Of a stretch of 64,000 nucleotides of DNA, positions 58,786 to 64,000 are shown piece after piece. Made by a program: the position numbers and the translations under genes. Below the pieces are notes generated by a model. That model was not told where the DNA came from and searched no databases. It was given only the letters and a program-made list of their open reading frames with translations. The stretch lies in the NCBI RefSeq assembly GCF_030823375.1, contig NZ_JAUSXB010000001.1, forward strand, positions 3,534,001 through 3,598,000. The letters are read 5' to 3'. The stretch's first letter is position 1. Every line of letters begins with the position of its first letter. The stretch comes from Pseudarthrobacter siccitolerans. Its GTDB lineage: Bacteria; Actinomycetota; Actinomycetes; Actinomycetales; Micrococcaceae.

Positions 58786-61086
58786 ATGGCCGGAACGCCT
58801 GATCATCGACGAAGCACAGCCCGGGGCGAAGGCGCGGTGGCCACCGCTACGGAACTCCCGCCGTCGGCTGTGGACCGCAACGTCCGTGAGGCCGAAGAGA
58901 AGAAGTGGACACCCGGAAAAATCGCCCTCTGGGCAGCGATTGCCCTGCTGGGTGGCGTGGCCTGGTTCATGCTCGCGATCATCCGCGGCGAAACGGTGAA
59001 TGCGATCTGGTTCGTTTTTGCTTCGGTCTGTACCTATCTCATCGGTTACCGCTTCTACTCCAAGGTCATCGAGCGCTACATCACCAAACCGGATGACCTC
59101 CGGGCCACCCCGGCCGAGTACAAAGCGGACGGCAAGGACTACGTGCGGACGGACCGGAATGTCCTGTTCGGCCACCACTTTGCCGCCATCGCCGGCGCTG
59201 GCCCGCTGGTGGGCCCCGTCCTTGCCGCCCAGATGGGCTACCTGCCGGGCACTATCTGGATCATCATCGGCGTCGTGCTTGCAGGCGCCGTGCAGGACTA
59301 CCTGGTGATGTTCTTCTCGATGCGGCGCGGCGGGCGTTCGCTCGGACAGATGGCACGCGAGGAGCTCGGAGTCATCGGGGGCACGGCGGCCCTCGTCGCC
59401 ACCCTGCTCATCATGGTCATCATCGTGGCAATCCTCGCCCTGGTGGTGGTCAATGCTTTGGCTGAAAGCCCGTGGGGCGTCTTCTCGGTAGGCATGACCA
59501 TCCCCATCGCGCTGTTCATGGGCGTCTACCTCCGGTTCCTGCGGCCCGGCAAGGTCATGGAAGTCTCGGTGATTGGTTTTGTCCTGCTGCTCGCGGCCAT
59601 CATCGGCGGCGGCATGGTGGCTGACACCCCGTGGGGCACCGACATCTTCACGCTGGACAAGGTGACCATCGCCTGGGGGCTCATCGTTTACGGCTTCATC
59701 GCGGCGATCCTGCCGGTCTGGCTGCTCCTGGCACCCCGGGACTACCTCTCCACGTTTATGAAGATCGGCGTGATCGTGATGCTCGCGCTGGCCATCATTG
59801 TGGTCCGCCCGGAGATCAGTGTTCCGGCGTTCAGCGAATTCGCCAGCAGGGAGAACGGGCCTGTGTTCCCCGGCGCGCTGTTCCCCTTCCTGTTCGTTAC
59901 CATCGCGTGCGGCGCCCTGTCCGGCTTCCACGCGCTGATTTCCTCAGGCACCACCCCCAAAATGGTGGAAAAGGAACGGCAAACCCGCTACATCGGCTAC
60001 GGCGGCATGCTGATGGAGTCCTTCGTGGCCATCATGGCCCTCCTGGCAGCAATCTCCATCGACCGCGGCCTGTACTTCGCCATGAACGCTCCCGCGGCCC
60101 TGACCGGCGGAACAGCCGAAACAGCCGCCACCTGGGTCAACAGCCTTGGCCTGTCCGGCGTCAACCTCAGCCCCGGCGTGCTCTCGGAAACTGCGGCGAA
60201 CGTGGGCGAGGCGAGCATCGTCTCCCGTACCGGCGGCGCGCCTACGCTGGCGGTGGGCCTCGCCCACATCATGCAGCAGTTCATCGGCGGCACAGCCATG
60301 ATGGCCTTCTGGTACCACTTCGCCATCATGTTTGAGGCCCTCTTTATCCTCACGGCCGTTGACGCCGGAACCCGCGTTGCCCGGTTCATGCTGCAGGATT
60401 CCATCGGCAACTTCATTCCGAAGTTCAAGGAAGCTTCCTGGCGGCCCGGCGCCTGGCTCTGCACAGCGGTCATGGTGGGAGCCTGGGGCGCGGTGCTGTT
60501 GATGGGTGTGACTGATCCGCTGGGCGGCATCAACACGCTGTTCCCGCTGTTCGGCATCGCCAACCAGCTGCTGGCGGCCATAGCCCTGGCTGTCTGCCTG
60601 GCCATCGTGGCAAAGCAAGGCACGTTCAAGTACCTCTGGATCGTGGCGCTGCCGCTGGCGTTTGCCGCCGTTGTCACCATCACCGCGAGCTACCAGAAGA
60701 TCTTCTCGCCCACCCCGGCTGTGGGGTACTTCGCCAACAACGCGGCCTTCAGTAAAGCACTCGCTGACGGGAAGACGGAGTTTGGCACGGCGAAATCCGT
60801 GGCAGCAATGGAAGCCGTGGTGCGCAACACCGCCATCCAGGGCTGGCTCTCAGTGATCTTTGTGGTGCTCAGCATCATCGTGATCGCGACGGCGGTGCTC
60901 GCCACCGTCAATGCGTTCCGTAACCACGCAGACGGGAAAGCTGTGGAGGACAACGAGGACCCCGCGCATCCTTCGCGGGTCTTTGCCCCGGCAGGGCTGA
61001 TTCCCACTCCGGCGGAGCGGGAGCTGATGGCTGCGTGGGACAAAGTCCCGGCCGAGCTGAGGTTCGAGCGGGCAGGGCATCACTGA
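58786..61086 (+). CDS. cstA: Carbon starvation protein CstA family transporter
   Basis: A 766-aa membrane protein with about 16 helices. Recognisable CstA segments are RNVLFGHHFAAIAGAGPLVGP, QDYLVMFFSMRRGGRSLG, GALSGFHALISSGTTPKM and FWYHFAIMFEALFILTAVDAGTR. Family members take up pyruvate or peptides when carbon is scarce. AAGGAGG sits 5 nt before the ATG at 58786. Its stop overlaps the start of ybdD (TGATG), the usual partner gene. Confidence 0.95.
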   Translation: MAGTPDHRRSTARGEGAVATATELPPSAVDRNVREAEEKKWTPGKIALWAAIALLGGVAWFMLAIIRGETVNAIWFVFASVCTYLIGYRFYSKVIERYITKPDDLRATPAEYKADGKDYVRTDRNVLFGHHFAAIAGAGPLVGPVLAAQMGYLPGTIWIIIGVVLAGAVQDYLVMFFSMRRGGRSLGQMAREELGVIGGTAALVATLLIMVIIVAILALVVVNALAESPWGVFSVGMTIPIALFMGVYLRFLRPGKVMEVSVIGFVLLLAAIIGGGMVADTPWGTDIFTLDKVTIAWGLIVYGFIAAILPVWLLLAPRDYLSTFMKIGVIVMLALAIIVVRPEISVPAFSEFASRENGPVFPGALFPFLFVTIACGALSGFHALISSGTTPKMVEKERQTRYIGYGGMLMESFVAIMALLAAISIDRGLYFAMNAPAALTGGTAETAATWVNSLGLSGVNLSPGVLSETAANVGEASIVSRTGGAPTLAVGLAHIMQQFIGGTAMMAFWYHFAIMFEALFILTAVDAGTRVARFMLQDSIGNFIPKFKEASWRPGAWLCTAVMVGAWGAVLLMGVTDPLGGINTLFPLFGIANQLLAAIALAVCLAIVAKQGTFKYLWIVALPLAFAAVVTITASYQKIFSPTPAVGYFANNAAFSKALADGKTEFGTAKSVAAMEAVVRNTAIQGWLSVIFVVLSIIVIATAVLATVNAFRNHADGKAVEDNEDPAHPSRVFAPAGLIPTPAERELMAAWDKVPAELRFERAGHH

Positions 61087-61289
61087 TGAGCGCCGGACTC
61101 GCTGCCGTCACCCGGGGCTTCCGGGGGTTTGCGCGCTACCTGGGAGGTGTCCTGGGAGCCGATGCCTACACGAAGTACCTGGAGCACCACCAGGCCGCGG
61201 GCCACAGCACGCCGCCGTTGAGTGAGCGGGAGTTCTGGCGGGACCGGGCGGACCGCCAGGACTCCAATCCGCAGGGCCGGTGCTGCTGA
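61086..61289 (+). CDS. ybdD: YbdD/YjiX family small protein
   Basis: A 67-aa protein of the family always found next to cstA: GVLGADAYTKYLEHHQAAG, then PLSEREFWRDRADRQ and a C-terminal RCC. The start overlaps the cstA stop. In E. coli the partner protein is needed for pyruvate uptake. Confidence 0.93.
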   Translation: MSAGLAAVTRGFRGFARYLGGVLGADAYTKYLEHHQAAGHSTPPLSEREFWRDRADRQDSNPQGRCC

Positions 61290-61367
61290 TTGAGCCTGTA
61301 GCGTACAGGGCGTCAGCTGGGTTCATGGAGTGGACCTCGGGCGGATCGCTCATGAGAGTATGAACCC

Positions 61368-61997
61368 ATGAGCGATCCGAACGACACTCAGGCACCTGAG
61401 GACCTCCCGGTAGAGGGCACCACCATCGATGACAGCCAGCCGGCGCCTGCCCAGGCTGGTCCGGGCAACGATGGCAAACCCAAAGGCAGCAAGCTCCAGG
61501 ACCTGGTGGATGAGCCGGCCAAGGTGATGCGGATCGGCACCATGATCAGGCAGCTCCTCGAGGAGGTGAAGTCTGCCCCGCTGGATGATGCTGCACGGGG
61601 GAGGCTCGCCGAAATCCACGAGCGCTCCATCAAAGAGCTGGAGGACGGGCTGGCGCCTGAACTGGTGGAGGAACTGGACAGGATCAGCCTGCCGTTCTCC
61701 GATAACACCACCCCCTCCGACGCCGAACTGCGCATAGCCCAGGCCCAGCTGGTGGGTTGGCTGGAGGGGCTGTTCCACGGCATCCAGACCGCCATCGCCG
61801 CCCAGCACGCCGCCCGCGAGCACGCCGCCGCGCAGATGCAGCTCCGCCAGCTTCCGCCCGGCACCGTCATCGCCCCCGGCGTAGTGATTGGGGAAAACGG
61901 CGAGCCGCAACGGGCCCCGGCCGGCCCCCGCCCCGGTGCTCCGGCGCGCCCGGGCCAGCCGAACGACCCGGACCACGGTCCCGGACAGTACCTCTAG
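61368..61997 (+). CDS. bpa: Bacterial proteasome activator Bpa (PafE)
   Basis: A 209-aa protein with the DUF2587 helical core (DLVDEPAKVMRIGTMIRQLL, ELEDGLAPELVEELDRISLPF, ELRIAQAQLVGWLEGLFHGI) and a Gly/Pro-rich tail ending GPGQYL, which supplies the penultimate tyrosine of the HbYX motif that opens the 20S proteasome gate. Bpa forms a ring that lets the proteasome degrade loosely folded proteins without ATP. Its presence implies the organism has a 20S proteasome elsewhere. A hexamer GAGTAT 6 nt before the start fits a leaderless transcript. Confidence 0.95.
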   Translation: MSDPNDTQAPEDLPVEGTTIDDSQPAPAQAGPGNDGKPKGSKLQDLVDEPAKVMRIGTMIRQLLEEVKSAPLDDAARGRLAEIHERSIKELEDGLAPELVEELDRISLPFSDNTTPSDAELRIAQAQLVGWLEGLFHGIQTAIAAQHAAREHAAAQMQLRQLPPGTVIAPGVVIGENGEPQRAPAGPRPGAPARPGQPNDPDHGPGQYL

Positions 61998-62002
61998 GTT
62001 CA

Positions 62003-62479
62003 TTGGGCTTTTTCAGCGCCGCCAGGCAGGGGCGCAAAGACGACGCGGAATTGGGGCAGGGGTTGTGGCGCCGCGCCCACGACCGTTTCCACCGGGGGCT
62101 GGACCGGTTCCACCAGGTCCTCGAGGGCGTGGAGGACGACCAGCTCTACGGCGAACTGGTGGAGATCGCCAATGAGCTCGCCGGCCTGCTGGAACGCGTC
62201 AGGGCCGTCTGCATGGAAGCGCAGCGGCGGTCGCCCAGCGAAGGATTGGACATTCCGGTGGGCCTGGCAGGGGTCCACCGTGCACTGTCCAAAGCGGGCA
62301 ATTCCCTGGCCACCACCTCGGAAGCCGCGGCCATGCTCCGCCTTGCCGTTGGTCCGGTCCCCGTGGGCGCCGTGTCCGTACGACGGCGCGCCGAGGCGGT
62401 GTTCCAGCAGGTGGCCGACGCCGAGAGGCACCTCGCGGAGGAACGTACTGGTTCCGGGCGGGAAGATATTCCCGGTTAA
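62003..62479 (+). CDS. Hypothetical helical protein downstream of bpa
   Basis: A 158-aa, mostly helical soluble protein with a TTG start at 62003, 5 bp after the bpa stop. Segments are RRAHDRFHRGLDRFHQVLEG, LYGELVEIANELAGLLERVRA and AGVHRALSKAGNSLATTSEA. I do not recognise the family. Close spacing suggests co-transcription with bpa, so a link to protein turnover is possible but unsupported. Confidence 0.75.
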   Translation: MGFFSAARQGRKDDAELGQGLWRRAHDRFHRGLDRFHQVLEGVEDDQLYGELVEIANELAGLLERVRAVCMEAQRRSPSEGLDIPVGLAGVHRALSKAGNSLATTSEAAAMLRLAVGPVPVGAVSVRRRAEAVFQQVADAERHLAEERTGSGREDIPG

Positions 62480-62541
62480 GCGTGTGGCTTACCGCTGGTA
62501 TTTCTGCTTGCCTGCGCCGGTTCGTTTGGCAGGATAAAAGG

Positions 62542-63387
62542 ATGACTCTTTCACCCACATTGACTTTCAACGACGGAAACCAGGTCCCCCAGCTCGGCTA
62601 TGGTGTGTGGCAAGTTGAGGACGGAGTGGCGGAAAAGGTTGTCCGCCAGGCCTTCGAAGCGGGCTACCGCCACATCGACACTGCCAAGATCTATGGCAAC
62701 GAGGCCGGCGTTGGCCGGGCCATCGCCAGCTCCGGGCTGTCACCGGAGCAGCTTTTTATCACCACCAAGCTGTGGAATGCCGACCAGGGCTACGAGTCCA
62801 CCCTCGCCGCATTCGAGGAGTCGATGGACCGGCTCGGCCTTGAGACGCTGGACCTGTACCTGATCCACTGGATGCAGCCCAAGCAGGACAAGTACGTGGA
62901 CACCTGGAAGGCACTGATCGAGCTGCAGAAGCGCGGCCGGGTCAAGTCCATCGGTGTTTCAAACTTTACGGTTGATGGCCTGCAGCGGCTCATCGACGAA
63001 ACGGGCGTAGTCCCGGCCATCCACCAGATCGAGCTGCACCCGTACTTCAGCCAGCGGGAACTGCGCGAGTTCGGTGCCTCGAAGGGGATCCTGACCCAGG
63101 CCTGGTCCCCGCTGGGCCAGGGCGGCGAGCTCCTCGAGGATCCGGCAGTGGCCGCCATTGCTGCCAAGCACGGCGCTACGCCTGCCCAGGTTGTTATCGC
63201 CTGGCACCTTGCCATTGGCAACGTGGTGATCCCCAAGTCCGTCACCGAGTCCCGGATCCGCGAGAACTTCGCAGCGCTGGAGGTCTCCCTGGCCGCCGAC
63301 GACGTCGAGGCCATCAATGCGCTGGACCGCACCGCGAACGGCGAAGGCCGGATCGGGCCCGACCCCGCAGTTTCCGACTTCGCGTAG
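62542..63387 (+). CDS. Aldo/keto reductase (AKR5-like)
   Basis: A 281-aa TIM-barrel reductase with the catalytic tetrad in GYRHIDTAKIYGNE (Asp, Tyr), FITTKLW (Lys) and LYLIHWMQP (His). The cofactor segment IPKSVTESRIRENF and GVSNFTVDGLQRLI are typical. It resembles 2,5-diketo-D-gluconate reductases. It reduces aldehydes or ketones with NADPH. The ATG at 62542 has AAAGG close upstream. Confidence 0.95.
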   Translation: MTLSPTLTFNDGNQVPQLGYGVWQVEDGVAEKVVRQAFEAGYRHIDTAKIYGNEAGVGRAIASSGLSPEQLFITTKLWNADQGYESTLAAFEESMDRLGLETLDLYLIHWMQPKQDKYVDTWKALIELQKRGRVKSIGVSNFTVDGLQRLIDETGVVPAIHQIELHPYFSQRELREFGASKGILTQAWSPLGQGGELLEDPAVAAIAAKHGATPAQVVIAWHLAIGNVVIPKSVTESRIRENFAALEVSLAADDVEAINALDRTANGEGRIGPDPAVSDFA

Positions 63388-63477
63388 TTCCGGCGGAGCT
63401 TCCAACCCGTGCTGCCAGGGCTTTTGCCCGGGCGGCGCGGGTTGCTGCTTTAAGCCGCTTTGAGCAGCGCCAGAGAC

Positions 63478-63663
63478 TTAGGCGGCGATGCGGACCTGCT
63501 GGACGGGAACGGCGTCCACAACCGCCCAGCTGTCCTCGCCGTGGCAGTGCCGGCTGGCGAAGCGCTCTGCCTCTGCGAGGGTGTCAAAGACTTCGGCCCG
63601 GGCACGGCCGCAGTCAGCGTCGAAGTAGGTGACCTGAAATTCCTGTACGGGCTGATTTTCCAT
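63478..63663 (-). CDS. Small hypothetical protein
   Basis: A 61-aa protein (MENQPVQEFQVTYFDADCGRA onward) with a conserved-looking core of alternating strands, ending VVDAVPVQQVRIAA. It resembles small actinobacterial proteins of unknown function. The ATG at 63663 was chosen over 63678. Confidence 0.6.
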   Translation of the reverse strand: MENQPVQEFQVTYFDADCGRARAEVFDTLAEAERFASRHCHGEDSWAVVDAVPVQQVRIAA

Positions 63664-63701
63664 AAATCCAGTGTGCAACCGGGGTCTGACATTCTTTGGA
63701 A

Positions 63702-64000
63702 TCAGGACGGCGTGTCTGTGCTGCCCAGCCGGAGGACCCGTTCCTGCGCCAGCCTGGCCGCCCGCTCGGCCTTGTCCGCAGCCCGCATGGCCTGCTTTGC
63801 CTCGGCGGTTGTGGCGGCCACGCTTCTCCGCGAGCGCTCCAGCCGGTCCTCGGCCGCTTTGAGGCGTGCCCGGAGGTCTGCCGTCTCCTCGAGGAGCTCA
63901 GTGATCTGGGTGCGTGTCTCATCCGCCTGGTCCTGCAGGTCCCGGGCCAGCCGTGCGGTTTCTGCATGTGCCGCCTCCGCTTCTGCGAAGGCGGCTTTTG
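63702..64000 (-). CDS. Coiled-coil protein, C-terminal part (start beyond window)
   Basis: From the right edge the - strand is open with no stop until TGA at 63704-63702, coding for about 98 residues rich in Ala, Glu, Arg and Leu (ETARLARDLQDQADETRTQ, LEETADLRARLKAAEDRLER, EAKQAMRAADKAERAARLAQ). Long heptad patterns indicate a coiled coil. The start lies outside the window. Function unknown. Confidence 0.75.
   Translation of the reverse strand, partial: KAAFAEAEAAHAETARLARDLQDQADETRTQITELLEETADLRARLKAAEDRLERSRRSVAATTAEAKQAMRAADKAERAARLAQERVLRLGSTDTPS

Overview
The window is a high-GC, gene-dense stretch of an actinobacterial chromosome. I infer a Micrococcaceae member of the Arthrobacter/Pseudarthrobacter group. 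The grounds are the GC-rich codon use, GTP-dependent PEP carboxykinase, the proteasome activator Bpa, a DUF222/HNH protein, an actinobacterial-type c-di-AMP riboswitch, and many genes that look leaderless (a -10 hexamer 6-7 nt before the start codon and no Shine-Dalgarno). Species cannot be fixed from sequence alone. There is no rRNA, no CRISPR array and no intact prophage.

Layout. 1-5.4 kb: catabolism of 3-hydroxybenzoate through gentisate (partial fumarylpyruvate hydrolase, gentisate 1,2-dioxygenase, IclR regulator, AAHS transporter, 3-hydroxybenzoate 6-hydroxylase). Two matching TTCTG-N5-CAGAA palindromes probably serve the regulator. 5.4-11.3 kb: a co-oriented PucR regulator / glutaminase / amino-acid permease / ThDP-enzyme set. 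11.5-14.0 kb: a patatin-like lipase preceded by a 19-codon ORF, divergent from an aminotransferase-fold protein that has lost its core PLP-contacting residues. 14.0-15.7 kb: a 1.55-kb relic of an integrated element in the 3' end of tRNA-Ser(CGA), with a 39-bp direct repeat and an integrase C-terminal fragment. 16-20.5 kb: a DUF222/HNH protein, then a tight three-gene operon of a zinc-less MDR dehydrogenase, a PTPS/QueD-fold protein lacking the family's catalytic residues, and a GT4 glycosyltransferase.

20.5-30 kb: housekeeping and envelope genes (tadA, PAP2 phosphatase, upp, HAD phosphatase, a frameshifted DUF1905 gene, a c-di-AMP riboswitch-controlled lytic transglycosylase, a two-component system, a receiver-less winged-helix regulator, sixA). 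30-36 kb: a four-gene ATGA-coupled operon (degenerate ABC ATPase, YhgE/Pip protein, TetR, small membrane protein), a flavin disulfide oxidoreductase and tRNA-Arg(ACG). 36-44.4 kb: pckG, hmp with nsrR, manB, and recQ carrying a C-terminal phosphoribosyltransferase-like domain. 44.4-53 kb: an MFS exporter, tRNA-Ser(GCT), an acetyltransferase, an S9 peptidase, an FAD/NAD(P)-binding protein, a decayed TauD-type dioxygenase, a VOC protein and tRNA-Ser(TGA). 53-64 kb: quinone oxidoreductase, PadR-controlled ABC exporter with a frameshifted FtsX permease, cstA-ybdD, bpa, an aldo/keto reductase and small proteins.

Most likely to be new: the aminotransferase-like pseudoenzyme, the MDR/PTPS-like/GT4 operon, and the small tRNA-Ser island.
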